In this document: piece by piece, positions 41,211 through 51,033 of the stretch
Layout: every line of letters starts with the position of its first letter
Position numbering within the stretch: position 1 is the first letter of the stretch
Source: Aliiroseovarius sp. S1339
GTDB lineage: Bacteria > Pseudomonadota > Alphaproteobacteria > Rhodobacterales > Rhodobacteraceae
Direction of reading: 5' to 3'
Length of the DNA stretch: 64,000 bases
Assembly: GCF_023195695.1 (NCBI RefSeq)
Contig: NZ_JALPQG010000002.1
Location: 186,001 to 250,000 of the forward strand
Translations under genes and position numbers: made by a program
The notes under the pieces: model-generated
What the model was told of the DNA's origin: nothing
Database searches by the model: none
What the model saw: only the letters and a program-made list of their open reading frames with translations

Positions 41211-42553
41211 GCGATTTTCTTGAGGAATACGCGCAGTATTGCAAAACCCATGGCCGACCGGACCGGCTTGAGCTGATGTTGTGTGACATCAATGCCGTTC
41301 TGCGGGGCAAATGGCTGCCGGGCGATGACGAAAAGAAGCTGACGGAAGGTGCCGTGCGCCTGCCCCATTCGACCTATGTGCCGAATATCTTGGGCGCAGA
41401 GGTGACAGAAACCGGGTTGGGCATCGTTGTCGGCGACCCGGACGGACGCATCGTGCCGATCCCCGGATCGCTGAAACCAGTGCCGTGGGCCAAAGGCAAC
41501 ATGGCGCAGGTTCAGGTCGAAATGCTTGACCCGGATACCGGCAAGATCAGTGAATTATCCTCGCGCAAGTTGCTGGCAAACATGGTTGACCGGTTCCACG
41601 ACAAAGGTTGGCATCCTGTCTTGGCGAGCGAGCTGGAATTCTATCTGATCCAACCGCGCCAGAGCGAAGACGAACCCCCAACCCCGCCCGACCGCAGCCC
41701 GGACGCGCAGAACTATGACCTTGAGGTGCTGGAACGCACCCAAGATGTGTTGGACGACATTCTTGAGGTTTCGGCCATTCAAGGTATCGCCACCGATACG
41801 CTGATCGCCGAATACGGCCCCGGTCAGTTCGAGGTGAACTTCCACCATACCGATGACGTGATGAAGGCCGCCGACACGGCGTTGTTGTTCAAGCGGCTGG
41901 TGCGCGGTGTCGCACGCAATCACGGGATGGAGGCCACGTTTATGGCCAAACCCTATGCCGATCACCCCGGCAATGGGATGCATCTGCACGCCTCGGTCGT
42001 GGATCGTGAGGGCAAGAACATCTTTGACGATGGCAGCGGAGAGGCGTCTGATACGCTGCGCGCAGCGGTGGGTGGGTCGCTTGACACCATGCGCGATCTG
42101 CAGGCCATCTTTGCACCGCACCTGAACTCCTATCGCCGCTATCGCCCGATGAGCTTTGCCCCCTCGGCCCCCGATTGGGGCTATGACAACCGCGCCGCCG
42201 GTGTCCGCCTGCCTGAGGTCTCGGGCCCCGGCGCAAGGCTGGAGCACCGCATCGCAGGGGCGGATGTGAACCCCTATCTGGTCATCACCGCCATTCTCGG
42301 CGGCATTCTGCATGGGTTGGAAACGAAACCAGACCTGCCGTTGCCCTTGGATGACCCAAACGCCGAGACCGCACCACGTTTGACCGCAGACTGGATCCGC
42401 GCTGTCGACCGGTTCTCGCAATCCGACATCGCCGCCGACATCTTTGGCGAACGCTACCGCGACATCTATTCCGCCGTGCGATTGGATGAAATCGACCAAC
42501 TGACCAATGAAATCAGTCATGTTGAATATCGCGCCTATCTTGGCCGCCTCTAA
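41207..42553 (+). CDS. puuA: gamma-glutamylputrescine synthetase (glutamine synthetase family)
   Basis: 448 residues. ATP-dependent joining of glutamate to putrescine, first step of the Puu pathway. Glutamine-synthetase motifs are visible: ASELEFYL metal-binding Glu, GPGQFEVNF, the HAS stretch GNGMHLHAS and the late NRAAGVRLP near 330. It lacks the C-terminal adenylylation region of GlnA. The placement directly behind potI and before puuB supports polyamine rather than ammonium use. A spermidine or other amine substrate is the alternative. Confidence 0.88.
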   Translation: MSDFLEEYAQYCKTHGRPDRLELMLCDINAVLRGKWLPGDDEKKLTEGAVRLPHSTYVPNILGAEVTETGLGIVVGDPDGRIVPIPGSLKPVPWAKGNMAQVQVEMLDPDTGKISELSSRKLLANMVDRFHDKGWHPVLASELEFYLIQPRQSEDEPPTPPDRSPDAQNYDLEVLERTQDVLDDILEVSAIQGIATDTLIAEYGPGQFEVNFHHTDDVMKAADTALLFKRLVRGVARNHGMEATFMAKPYADHPGNGMHLHASVVDREGKNIFDDGSGEASDTLRAAVGGSLDTMRDLQAIFAPHLNSYRRYRPMSFAPSAPDWGYDNRAAGVRLPEVSGPGARLEHRIAGADVNPYLVITAILGGILHGLETKPDLPLPLDDPNAETAPRLTADWIRAVDRFSQSDIAADIFGERYRDIYSAVRLDEIDQLTNEISHVEYRAYLGRL

Positions 42554-42558
42554 GGCCC

Positions 42559-43887
42559 ATGACGCGCCGTATTTACGAAGACTACGCGTATTCCGGCGCC
42601 GCACGGGCCGAATGTATCTGGCCCGTGCCGCAAGGGGATTGGCCGTCGCTGGAAGGTGATGCTCGCGCCGAAGTGGCGGTCATCGGCGGTGGCTATACCG
42701 GTCTCTCTGCCGCGCTTCACTTGGCGCAAGCGGGCGTTCAGGTCACTCTGCTGGAAGCGCATAGCCCCGGTTGGGGCGCGTCCGGTCGCAATGGCGGGTT
42801 TTGTTGCATCGGCGGTGACAAGCTGGGCCTTAGCGCGATCCGGAAGCGCTTTGGCGCGGACGCAGCACAGGCCTATTTCAACGCCCAGCGCGATGCGATT
42901 GATCTTGTGGCCCACCTTCTGGACGCCCACGACATAGATGCCGACACCCATTCCAATGGTGAACTGCAACTGGCCCACCATCCCCGCATCATGTCCGACC
43001 TGCGCGCTGAACAGGAAGAATGGGCAGCCTATGGCGTAAGGGCCACGCTGATCGAATGCGCTGAACTGGCCGCACGCGGCATGGCTGGCACCTTTCATGG
43101 CGGGCTTCATGTGCCGTTGGGCTTTGCCCTAAACCCCGGGGCATACGCCTCTGGACTAACGAACGCGGCCAATGACGCCGGGGTGACAATTCATGCAGAT
43201 AGCCCGGTGTTGAATATCACCCAGACCGACTTCGGTTATCTGCTTGAAACGCCAACCGGACGACTGACGACCCAAAAGCTGATCCTTGCCACCAACGGGT
43301 ATGGGACCGACGGCCTGCCAGATTGGATGACCGGGCGATACCTGCCGCTGCAGTCCAACATCCTCGTGACCCGTCCGCTGACAGATGACGAGATCGCCGC
43401 GCAAGGCTGGACCACCGATCTGATGGCCTATGACAGCCGCCACCTGCTGCATTATTTCCGCCTTTTGCCCGACCGGCGTTTCCTGTTCGGTGCGCGCGGA
43501 AATGTGGGGGCAAGCGCGCAGGGGCAAGCGGCAATGCGCGCGCGCCTGAACAGAGAACTCGCGGCCATGTTCCCCGCTTGGGCCGATATCGAGACACCAC
43601 ATTTCTGGTCAGGCCTCGTCAGCCTTTCGCGCGATCTGTTGCCCTATGCTGGCCCGGTCGGCGATTGGGACAATGCTTGGGCCGGAATGAACTATCACGG
43701 CAACGGGGTCGCGATGGGCACGTGGGTGGGCGCACGGCTGGCGGATATGGCACTTGGGCGCGGGGGCGAGCTACCCGTCCATACCCGCACCCTGCCCCGC
43801 TTTCCGTTCCCACGGCTGCGACGCAGCTATTTGCATGGGGCGGTGTTGGGTTACCGCCTGAAGGATGGTCCACCGCCCAAGCCTTAA
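42559..43887 (+). CDS. puuB: FAD-dependent oxidoreductase, PuuB-like, second copy
   Basis: 442 residues. The FAD motif is VAVIGGGYTGLSAALHLAQ near residue 38, with ASGRNGGF near 76 and a late GMNYHGNGVAMGTW that closes the cofactor site. Expected to oxidise gamma-glutamylputrescine made by PuuA; it starts 6 bp after puuA. It is only moderately similar by eye to the family member at 33497. Genes for the following aldehyde dehydrogenase and gamma-glutamyl-GABA hydrolase are not in the window. It overlaps the end of matB by 4 bp in convergent orientation. Confidence 0.85.
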   Translation: MTRRIYEDYAYSGAARAECIWPVPQGDWPSLEGDARAEVAVIGGGYTGLSAALHLAQAGVQVTLLEAHSPGWGASGRNGGFCCIGGDKLGLSAIRKRFGADAAQAYFNAQRDAIDLVAHLLDAHDIDADTHSNGELQLAHHPRIMSDLRAEQEEWAAYGVRATLIECAELAARGMAGTFHGGLHVPLGFALNPGAYASGLTNAANDAGVTIHADSPVLNITQTDFGYLLETPTGRLTTQKLILATNGYGTDGLPDWMTGRYLPLQSNILVTRPLTDDEIAAQGWTTDLMAYDSRHLLHYFRLLPDRRFLFGARGNVGASAQGQAAMRARLNRELAAMFPAWADIETPHFWSGLVSLSRDLLPYAGPVGDWDNAWAGMNYHGNGVAMGTWVGARLADMALGRGGELPVHTRTLPRFPFPRLRRSYLHGAVLGYRLKDGPPPKP

Positions 43888-45410
43888 GCTTTCAGCACAT
43901 CCGCATAGGTCTGGCGCATCACGTTTTTCTGCACTTTACCCATCGTGTTGCGGGGCAGCTCGTCCACGATGATTGCGCGCTTGGGCTGTTTGAACTTGGC
44001 AAGTTTGCCCGCAACGCCCGCCATGATTGCGGCTTCATCCATGGACGCGACCGGCTGCGCGACGACCACGGCGACAACGCCCTCGCCAAAATCCTCATGC
44101 GGCACGCCGATGACGGCGCTTTCCAGCACGCCCGGCAGATCGTCGATGACGGCTTCAACCTCTTTCGGGTAGACATTGAAGCCGCCTGTGATGATCAAAT
44201 CATTGCCGCGCCCGACGATGGTAACATAGCCATCTGCGTCAATCATCGCCAGATCGCCGGTGATGAACCACCCATCAGGCCGCAATTCTTCGGCAGTTTT
44301 GTCGGGCATCTGCCAATAGCCCGCAAAGACATTGTCGCCGCGCACTTCAAGCACGCCAATTTCACCCTCGGGCAAGGTCGCGTCAGTGTCGGGGTCACAG
44401 ACTTTCACCTCGACCCCCGGCAGTGGCAGGCCCACTGTTCCCGCGCGGCGGTCGCCATCATAGGGGTTCGAGGTGTTCATGTTCGTCTCGGTCATACCGT
44501 AACGCTCTAGGATTGCGTGGCCTGTGACCTCGCGCCACCGGTCGTGGGTTTCCGCCAAAAGCGGGGCCGAGCCTGACACAAACAGCCGCATATTCTTTGA
44601 CGCATCCGCCAAACGCGGGTCTTTCAAAAGCCGGGTATAGTAGGTCGGCACGCCCATCAACGCGGTCGCCTTCGGCATGGCGGCGATGATCGCGTCGGCA
44701 TCGAACCCCGGCAGAAAGACCGCTGATCCACCTGCCATCAGCGTCACGTTGGTCGCGACGAACAAGCCATGGGTGTGGAAGATTGGAAGCGCGTGGATCA
44801 AAACGTCTGTGTCGGTAAACCGCCAGTAATCACTGAGCGTTTCGCTGTTTGAGGCCAACGCCCGATGGGTCAACATCGCACCCTTCGAGCGCCCCGTCGT
44901 ACCCGAGGTATAGAGGATCGCGGCCAGATCCAGCGGCTCACGTGCGACAGCATTGAAGCCGTGCGATTGCGCATCGCGAAGATCAACCAAACTGCCCGCC
45001 TCGCCTATGCCCAGTGTTAGGACATGTTCCACCTCGGCATTTTGCGCCACAGGGCTCAGGGCCTCCAGCTTCGCCGTGTCGCAGACGAAAACGCGCGGGC
45101 TTGCGTCGCCAAGAAAATACGCGACCTCGTCCGGTGTATAGGCCGTATTCAGCGGCAGGAAGACACCACCTGCCAGCACCGTGCCCACGTAGAGTTCCAA
45201 CATCGCTGTTTCTTTGGGCGCCTGCACGGCCACTCGGTCACCTGGTTGCAACCCCAAGCCAACCAACGCCGCCGCCATCCGTTCCGCATTTGCCCAAAAC
45301 GCGCCATAGGTTGTGGTATTCCCCGCCTGCCCATCGGTCAGAAAAACCGCGTCATGGCGCCCGTCCGAGGCGCGCGAGATGGCTTGGGCAAGATGGTTCA
45401 GATCGTACAT
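43884..45410 (-). CDS. matB: malonyl-CoA synthetase
   Basis: 508-residue AMP-forming ligase that makes malonyl-CoA from malonate. P-loop-like LYTSGTTGRSKGAMLTH near residue 165, RYGMTETNMNTSNPYDGD near 295, which is characteristic of MatB, and GRGNDLIITGGFNVYPKE near 420; the catalytic C-terminal Lys lies in TMGKVQKN. The start has GGAGGACGAA ahead. Malonate transporter or decarboxylase genes are not adjacent. Confidence 0.9.
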   Translation of the reverse strand: MYDLNHLAQAISRASDGRHDAVFLTDGQAGNTTTYGAFWANAERMAAALVGLGLQPGDRVAVQAPKETAMLELYVGTVLAGGVFLPLNTAYTPDEVAYFLGDASPRVFVCDTAKLEALSPVAQNAEVEHVLTLGIGEAGSLVDLRDAQSHGFNAVAREPLDLAAILYTSGTTGRSKGAMLTHRALASNSETLSDYWRFTDTDVLIHALPIFHTHGLFVATNVTLMAGGSAVFLPGFDADAIIAAMPKATALMGVPTYYTRLLKDPRLADASKNMRLFVSGSAPLLAETHDRWREVTGHAILERYGMTETNMNTSNPYDGDRRAGTVGLPLPGVEVKVCDPDTDATLPEGEIGVLEVRGDNVFAGYWQMPDKTAEELRPDGWFITGDLAMIDADGYVTIVGRGNDLIITGGFNVYPKEVEAVIDDLPGVLESAVIGVPHEDFGEGVVAVVVAQPVASMDEAAIMAGVAGKLAKFKQPKRAIIVDELPRNTMGKVQKNVMRQTYADVLKA

Positions 45411-45436
45411 TTCGTCCTCCTGACAACAGGTGCGGA

Positions 45437-45541
45437 TTAGCCTTGCGTGGTTACGTAAACATTGACGTTTGGGACGTCTGGCAGACTATTCGCAGGTTGC
45501 GCCGCAAAAAGTTTCACCATCGCATCCAGCGGCAGAGTCAT
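45437..45541 (-). CDS. 34-residue ORF upstream of matB
   Basis: A short open frame with a strong ribosome-binding site (GGAGG seven bases before ATG) and a stop 26 bp before the matB start. The product begins MTLPLDAMVKLFAAQP and ends NVYVTTQG. It is a candidate leader peptide or small protein; TTACGTAA at 45451 lies inside it, so it could instead overlap an operator. Homology unknown. Confidence 0.45.
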   Translation of the reverse strand: MTLPLDAMVKLFAAQPANSLPDVPNVNVYVTTQG

Positions 45542-45595
45542 GGCATTTCCTCCACACATGCCGTCAACCTAACTTGCCTTTGACACCGTCGCCAG

Positions 45596-46168
45596 TTGCG
45601 TCATCTTGGCGGAATGAAAAATCGAATGATTTGCTTGCCCTATTTCTCGGGATTTGGTCACACCAAACGCATCGCCGCAGCGATTGCAGACGGGATTGGC
45701 ACATCTGCGCGCCTGATCAATGTCGAGGCAATATCCAATGACGATTGGGCCGCGCTTGACGCCGCCGATGCCATCATCTTCGGCGCGCCCACCTATATGG
45801 GATCCGCCGCCGCCCGTTTCAGCCAATTTCTCGAAGAGGTCGACACAAGGTGGGAGGACGGGCTGTGGGTCGATAAAATCGCCGCAGGCTTCACAACGGG
45901 CATCCACCCGTCGGGCGACAAACTTGCCACATTGCAGCGGCTATCCACCTTTGCCGCCCAAATGGGTATGATCTGGGTCGGTCAATCCGACATCGGCGCG
46001 CCGGTCAAACCAAACAGGCCCGGCGTGAATCGAGATGGAAGTTGGCTGGGTTTGATGGTGACGGAACAACTGGGTGAAGCCGATGACCTGCCCGCAGACG
46101 ATCTTGATAACGCCCGTCGGTTCGGTGCGCGCATCCTATTGGCGACAAAACGGTGGGCTGAAGGCTAG
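45596..46168 (+). CDS. flavodoxin-like NAD(P)H:quinone oxidoreductase, WrbA-type
   Basis: About 190 residues of the flavodoxin fold. ICLPYFSGFGHTKRIAAAIA holds the phosphate-binding loop for FMN; FGAPTYMGSAAARFSQFLEE and AAGFTTGIHPSGDK are the later FMN-contacting loops. It likely reduces quinones or similar molecules in the cytoplasm. The start is uncertain: ATG codons at 45614 and 45626 also fit and are closer to the conserved domain. Stands between divergent matB and convergent ushA-type gene. Confidence 0.8.
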   Translation: MRHLGGMKNRMICLPYFSGFGHTKRIAAAIADGIGTSARLINVEAISNDDWAALDAADAIIFGAPTYMGSAAARFSQFLEEVDTRWEDGLWVDKIAAGFTTGIHPSGDKLATLQRLSTFAAQMGMIWVGQSDIGAPVKPNRPGVNRDGSWLGLMVTEQLGEADDLPADDLDNARRFGARILLATKRWAEG

Positions 46169-46202
46169 ATTGCCCGCTGCCGCGTCGTCTGACTACGAAT
46201 AT

Positions 46203-46226
46203 CCCCCGCCGTTCGCACCGCGGGGG
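46203..46226. terminator. hairpin between convergent flavodoxin-like and 5'-nucleotidase genes
   Basis: CCCCCGC (46203-46209) pairs with GCGGGGG (46220-46226) around 10 bases, between two stop codons facing each other. No T run on either strand; bidirectional use is plausible. Confidence 0.45.
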
Positions 46227-46246
46227 AAATGCTTTAATAACCCGAC

Positions 46247-47806
46247 TTACTTCTGGGTAATGCGCCCATCCAGCATCGGTGTGACCGGACCCATCTTGGC
46301 CATGTATTCGGCGGTTACATCCGCCAGATCAGGACCAAAATCATAAGCGTTCTCAGCGTCGAGGAACATTTTAAAGCCGTCGCCGCCGTTGCGCACGTAG
46401 TTGTTAGACACAACGCCATAGGTCTTCTCTGGATCAATCGGCGCCTCGCCTACCATCACGTCCGACACACGTTCGCCTGCCGGCTTCGACACATCAAACG
46501 CGTATTTTAGACCGGCAACCTGGAGAAAGCGGCCCGCGCCTTCTTCATGTTGGCTGACGCCATTCTCCAGCGCCTCGAGAATTGTCGCGCCGGACACTTG
46601 GAAGGTCGACAGAGTGTTCTGAAACGGAAGCACGGTCAGCACTTCGCCCATCGTCACCTCACCCGCATCAATTGACGCGCGGATACCACCGCCATTCGCA
46701 AGTGCGATCTCAATGCCTTGATCTTTCACCCGGTCCAGCATCGCATCGGCGATGATGTTGCCCATGGCGCATTCCTTGGCGCGACAGCTGTCCCGTTCAC
46801 CGTCGATCAACTCGGCTGTTTCAGCCACCACTTTGTTGCGGATTTCCTCAAGCGGTGCTGCAGCTTCTGTGATGCGCGCAACAGTCGCCTCGTCTTCAGC
46901 GACAGCTCCGTCCATGATGATCGGCTCGCCTGTGGCTTCTGTGATATTGCCCTCATCGTCGAACGTTACATTTAGCTCGCCAAGAAACTTGCCATAGGCA
47001 TAGGCCGACACGATCGCGGTCGAGCCGACCATTGTCGGGTAAGGCCCCTCGGCACTTTCGTTTGTGTTGGACAGAAGCGTGTTGGTATGGCCGCCCACAA
47101 TGATATCGACACCCGTCGTTCCCTCGGCAATCGTCTGGTCAACGCGATAGCCCGAATGGCTTAGCACGATGATCTTGTTCACGCCTTCGGCGGTCAGCTT
47201 GTCGACCTCGCCCTGCACCGCTTGTACCGGATCGGTAAAAATCACGTTGGGTCCGGGCGACGCCAGTTCGTCGGTGTCTTGCGGGGTTAGGCCGATCAGG
47301 CCCAGCTTTTCGCCGCCACGTTCGATCACGGCGGACTTTGCAAGCTTACCGGCCAGCAGTTCTTCACCCGAGACATCGGCGTTTGACATCAACACGGGAA
47401 AATCCACCGCATCCATAAAGCCGCTTAGAACTTCTGGGCCATCGTCAAACTCGTGGTTGCCCACAGTCATCGCGTCATAGCCCATCTTGTTCATCATTTC
47501 GGCAGCCAGTTTGCCCTTGTAATAGGTATAAAACAGCGTGCCCTGGAATTGGTCGCCACCGTCCACGAGGATCGAGTTGTTGGACCGTGCGCGCGCCTCG
47601 GCCAGTGCGCTGACCAGACGGGCTGAACCGCCAAAGCACTCGCCTGCTGTGTTATCTTCTGCCGAACAGCCGGAATCGTATTTGCTGATCGGCTCGAACC
47701 GGGCATGAAAGTCGTTGGTGTGTAGTACGGTCAGCGTATAGTCCGCAGCCGCCGTGCCAGCTGTCACCGCCAGTGCTGCAACCGTTGTCAAAAAACGCGT
47801 TATCAT
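46247..47806 (-). CDS. periplasmic 5'-nucleotidase, UshA family
   Basis: 519 residues from the ATG at 47806, after GGGGG. The signal peptide ITRFLTTVAALAVTAGTAAA precedes a metallophosphatase domain (LTVLHTNDFHARFEP, GNHEFDDG, GGHTNT) and the C-terminal 5'-nucleotidase domain (NGGGIRASIDAG, NYVRNGGDGF). Expected to hydrolyse nucleotides in the periplasm for phosphate and nucleoside uptake. Longer upstream frame is not used because it would remove the signal peptide from the N-terminus. Upstream, a TTGACGTAACGG word sits near 47892. Confidence 0.9.
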   Translation of the reverse strand: MITRFLTTVAALAVTAGTAAADYTLTVLHTNDFHARFEPISKYDSGCSAEDNTAGECFGGSARLVSALAEARARSNNSILVDGGDQFQGTLFYTYYKGKLAAEMMNKMGYDAMTVGNHEFDDGPEVLSGFMDAVDFPVLMSNADVSGEELLAGKLAKSAVIERGGEKLGLIGLTPQDTDELASPGPNVIFTDPVQAVQGEVDKLTAEGVNKIIVLSHSGYRVDQTIAEGTTGVDIIVGGHTNTLLSNTNESAEGPYPTMVGSTAIVSAYAYGKFLGELNVTFDDEGNITEATGEPIIMDGAVAEDEATVARITEAAAPLEEIRNKVVAETAELIDGERDSCRAKECAMGNIIADAMLDRVKDQGIEIALANGGGIRASIDAGEVTMGEVLTVLPFQNTLSTFQVSGATILEALENGVSQHEEGAGRFLQVAGLKYAFDVSKPAGERVSDVMVGEAPIDPEKTYGVVSNNYVRNGGDGFKMFLDAENAYDFGPDLADVTAEYMAKMGPVTPMLDGRITQK

Positions 47807-47985
47807 TGGGAACCCCCTGTTATTGGTATATTGCGAACAGGTTGACGCGAGTCGGCCTGCCTTGTCAAAGACCGCGCTTAAGATGGCAGGTTGACGTAAC
47901 GGTAGAATGACGTGCCTTCGTGCGCCTTTCCTAGTCAAATCCTACATGTCTTGACGAATGTTGCCCCGCGAGTCACATCAGGGGC

Positions 47986-48324
47986 ATGCAGATATACAAA
48001 ATTCTACGCGCCGCCGAATGGCAGGCATTTCAGACCTCAGGCAAGACAATGGGTGCCCCCATTGATTTGGACGACGGCTATATCCATTTCTCAACCGCTG
48101 AACAGGCGCAAGAAACTGCTGCAAAGCATTTCGCGGGTGAGGACGGCTTGGTGCTGGTAGCATTTGAAGCAGACGCCATGGGTGACGCCCTGAAATGGGA
48201 GCCCGCGCGCGGCGGTACCCTGTTTCCGCATCTTTATCGCGAATTAATGTTGTCCGAAGCTTTATGGCATCGCGCGCTACCTCTTGGCCCCGATGGGCAC
48301 AAATTTCCCGAGAGCCTTGCATGA
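47986..48324 (+). CDS. DUF952 family protein
   Basis: 112 residues. [35 protein letters not shown] and [14 protein letters not shown] are the conserved words of DUF952, a small protein of unknown function found in many proteobacteria and related in fold to ADP-ribosyltransferase-type proteins. Its stop overlaps the pyrD start by 4 bp, so the two are cotranscribed. Confidence 0.9.
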   Translation: MQIYKILRAAEWQAFQTSGKTMGAPIDLDDGYIHFSTAEQAQETAAKHFAGEDGLVLVAFEADAMGDALKWEPARGGTLFPHLYRELMLSEALWHRALPLGPDGHKFPESLA

Positions 48325-49385
48325 ACCTGATCGAGAAAATTGCGCTTAAGGCACTTCATCAGGTGGATCCCGAACGATCGCATGGCTTGGCGCTGATGGC
48401 GATGAAAGCAGGCATTGTGCCGCTTTCGGGGATGGTCACGACAGACCGGCTTAAGACCAAGTTCTGCGGGATGGACCTTTTGAACCCAGTGGGACTTGCG
48501 GCAGGTTACGATAAGAATGCAACCGTGGTTGACGCGTTGACCCAAGCCGGGTTCGGGTTTGTCGAGGTCGGGGCGGTGACGCCGCGTCCGCAACGGGGCA
48601 ATCCCAAGCCCCGCCTGTTCCGACTGACGGAAGATCAGGCCGTCATCAACCGCTTCGGTTTTAACAATGAAGGGATGGAGGCCGCCGCCGCGCGGCTAAC
48701 CCGCCGCTCGCGCCGCCGCCCGGTACCCGTTGGATTGAACCTTGGGGCCAATAAGGACAGCGAAGATCGTGCCGCCGATTATGTGCACGTGTTTGAAACC
48801 TGCGGCCCGCATGTGGATTTTGCCACCATCAATGTCAGTTCGCCCAACACCGAAAAGCTGCGCGATTTGCAAGGCGCTGATGCGCTGCGCGGGCTGTTGT
48901 CCGGCGTGCTTGAAGCCCGCGAAGGGCAGGACAAATACACGCCAATCTTTCTGAAAATCGCCCCCGACCTCAGCGACGAGGAACTGTCCGAAGTTGCAGG
49001 CGTCGCGCTTGAGGTTAACGTCGATGCCGTCATCGCCACCAACACCACCCTGTCACGCGAAGGTCTGAAAAGCCCGTTTAAGGCAGAGGCCGGTGGCCTG
49101 TCTGGCCCGCCCCTGTTTGAGAGATCGACCCGCGTTCTGGCCCGCTTGTCCGAATTGACAGACGGCAAGATGCCCCTGATCGGCGTCGGCGGGATCGCTT
49201 CGGCCGACGATGCCTATCAGAAAATCCGCGCTGGCGCCTCGATCGTGCAACTTTATTCTTCGCTGGCCTATAAGGGGCTCAGCCTCGTGGAAGAGATCGC
49301 CTTGGGTCTTGATAAGCTTTTGGAACGCGATGGCTTTGACCATGTCTCAGATGCTGTCGGCACAGGTCGGAAGGACTGGCTATGA
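48321..49385 (+). CDS. pyrD: dihydroorotate dehydrogenase (quinone), class 2
   Basis: 354 residues. Oxidises dihydroorotate to orotate on the membrane with quinone as acceptor. The N-terminal helical segment is the membrane/quinone tunnel, then [20 protein letters not shown] and [11 protein letters not shown] (catalytic Ser), and [12 protein letters not shown] for FMN phosphate. The ATG overlaps the DUF952 stop; arsC overlaps its own stop. Confidence 0.96.
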   Translation: MNLIEKIALKALHQVDPERSHGLALMAMKAGIVPLSGMVTTDRLKTKFCGMDLLNPVGLAAGYDKNATVVDALTQAGFGFVEVGAVTPRPQRGNPKPRLFRLTEDQAVINRFGFNNEGMEAAAARLTRRSRRRPVPVGLNLGANKDSEDRAADYVHVFETCGPHVDFATINVSSPNTEKLRDLQGADALRGLLSGVLEAREGQDKYTPIFLKIAPDLSDEELSEVAGVALEVNVDAVIATNTTLSREGLKSPFKAEAGGLSGPPLFERSTRVLARLSELTDGKMPLIGVGGIASADDAYQKIRAGASIVQLYSSLAYKGLSLVEEIALGLDKLLERDGFDHVSDAVGTGRKDWL

Positions 49386-49723
49386 CCGAGATTTGGCACA
49401 ACCCGCGCTGTTCAAAATCGCGCCAGACACTGGCAATCCTTGAAGAGCGTGGCGAGGATGTGGTCGTGCGCCGCTATCTTGACGACGCGCCGGACGAGGC
49501 CACGCTGCGCGCAGTTCTGACCGCGCTGGCGGTCCCCCCAATCGCGATCATGCGCAAAGGCGAAAAGCAGTTTAAAGAGCTTGGGCTAAGCGCAGACACC
49601 CCCGACAATGATCTGATCGCCGCGATGGTCGCGCACCCGATCCTGATCGAACGCCCCATTGTGATCAAAGACGGAAAAGCCCGGATCGGTCGCCCACCTG
49701 AAAGCGTAATCGACATTCTTTAG
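49382..49723 (+). CDS. arsC: ArsC family glutaredoxin-dependent arsenate reductase
   Basis: 113 residues. The redox Cys is in NPRCSKSR near residue 10, and the anion-binding arginines lie in [10 protein letters not shown] and ARIGRP. The family reduces arsenate to arsenite; a related YffB/Spx-type role is the alternative. No ars operon is adjacent; it is the last gene of the DUF952-pyrD-arsC unit. It converges with the MATE gene by a 4-bp overlap. Confidence 0.88.
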   Translation: MTEIWHNPRCSKSRQTLAILEERGEDVVVRRYLDDAPDEATLRAVLTALAVPPIAIMRKGEKQFKELGLSADTPDNDLIAAMVAHPILIERPIVIKDGKARIGRPPESVIDIL

Positions 49724-51033
49724 GTCGCCACCTCCAACGCAGGATAACGCAGACCCAGCGTCACGCCGCGCGCGATGTACGAAACAAGCAACGCCAACCA
49801 TAGCCCGTGATTGCCGAAAATCGGCATCAGGCTCAGCACAGCGATGATATAGATCACCGCGGATACGATCATCATGTTGCGCATATCGGCGGTGCGGGTT
49901 GCACCGATGAATATCCCGTCCAGCATCCAAGACGGCCAGCCGAGCAAAGGCGCGAAGACCATATAGATCAGGAAGACCCGCGCAGTGGCGCGCACCTCTT
50001 CTGCGGTGGTCATCAGGTCAATGGCCATCCCCCCGAACAACAGGAACCCCAATGCCAGCACACAAGAAATGCCCGCCCCCCACTGGCTGGACATGATCGC
50101 AGCGCGGCGCAGCCCAGCCTTATTGCGCGCGCCCAGCGCTTGGCCAACGAAGGTTTCCGCCCCGAAGGCAAACCCGTCCATCGCATAGGCCGTCACGTGC
50201 AGAAATTGCAAAAGGATCTGGTTGGCCGCAAGTTCGACGTCCGAGAAACGCGCGCCAAAGAACATGAAGCTGGTGAAGATCGCAGTCAGCAGCAGCGAGC
50301 GGATCATGATGTCCGAATTGACGACGGCCATGCGCGTCAAGGTCGCGCGGTCCAGCACCCGTGTGCGGTCGCGCCAGGCCGGGTTGTGGAAGGCATCACG
50401 GCACAGCCACAGGCCCAGCACCGCGCCGCCAAATTCCGCGATCAAGGTAGCCACGGCCACACCTTCGATCCCCCAGCCCAGACCAAGAACGAACCACAGG
50501 TCCAGCACGATGTTGATGCCGTTCAACGCGACTTGCAGCACCAGCACCGACTTGGCGCGTTCCAGCGCAATCAGCCAGCCTGTCAGCGCATAAATCGAAA
50601 TGGCGAAGGGCGCACCCCAGATCCGAATGGAAAGATAGTCTTGCGCCATGCGCTCAACTTCAGCCGAGGCGGGCGCGATCTGGAAAGCCGCCCAAAACAG
50701 CGGGAGCTGCAGCACAACCAACGCAAGACCGGCCACCCCCGCAATCATCATGGCGCGGGTCAGCATCGCCGACACCTCGCCCGTGCGTCCGGCACCATGC
50801 GCCTGCGCGGTCAGGCCGGTGGTGCCCATCCTGAGAAAGCCGAACAACCAATAGAAGGTCGTGATCACAACCGCGCCAATACCAACCGCGCCAATCGGTG
50901 CTGCCTCGCCTAACTGGCCGATGACACCGGTGTCCACGATGCCCAAAATGGGTACCGTGACGTTGGACAGGACGATCGGCCCCGCAACCGCAAAGATGCG
51001 GCGGTGGGTGATCTGCGCAGGGCGGGTTGTCAT
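49720..51033 (-). CDS. MATE family efflux protein
   Basis: 437 residues; twelve or so hydrophobic helices in the DinF/NorM pattern (VLSNVTVPILGIVDTGVIGQ at the start; LTGWLIALERAKSVLV; GAETFVGQALGARN). Expected to export drugs or toxic metabolites against Na+ or H+. The start at 51033 overlaps the stop of the thioesterase gene before it (ATGA); an upstream in-frame extension would run into that gene. Confidence 0.9.
   Translation of the reverse strand: MTTRPAQITHRRIFAVAGPIVLSNVTVPILGIVDTGVIGQLGEAAPIGAVGIGAVVITTFYWLFGFLRMGTTGLTAQAHGAGRTGEVSAMLTRAMMIAGVAGLALVVLQLPLFWAAFQIAPASAEVERMAQDYLSIRIWGAPFAISIYALTGWLIALERAKSVLVLQVALNGINIVLDLWFVLGLGWGIEGVAVATLIAEFGGAVLGLWLCRDAFHNPAWRDRTRVLDRATLTRMAVVNSDIMIRSLLLTAIFTSFMFFGARFSDVELAANQILLQFLHVTAYAMDGFAFGAETFVGQALGARNKAGLRRAAIMSSQWGAGISCVLALGFLLFGGMAIDLMTTAEEVRATARVFLIYMVFAPLLGWPSWMLDGIFIGATRTADMRNMMIVSAVIYIIAVLSLMPIFGNHGLWLALLVSYIARGVTLGLRYPALEVAT

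Noticed and set aside
49807-50913. 368-residue frame opposite the MATE gene
   Set aside because: His/Arg/Gln-rich shadow of a membrane protein gene.
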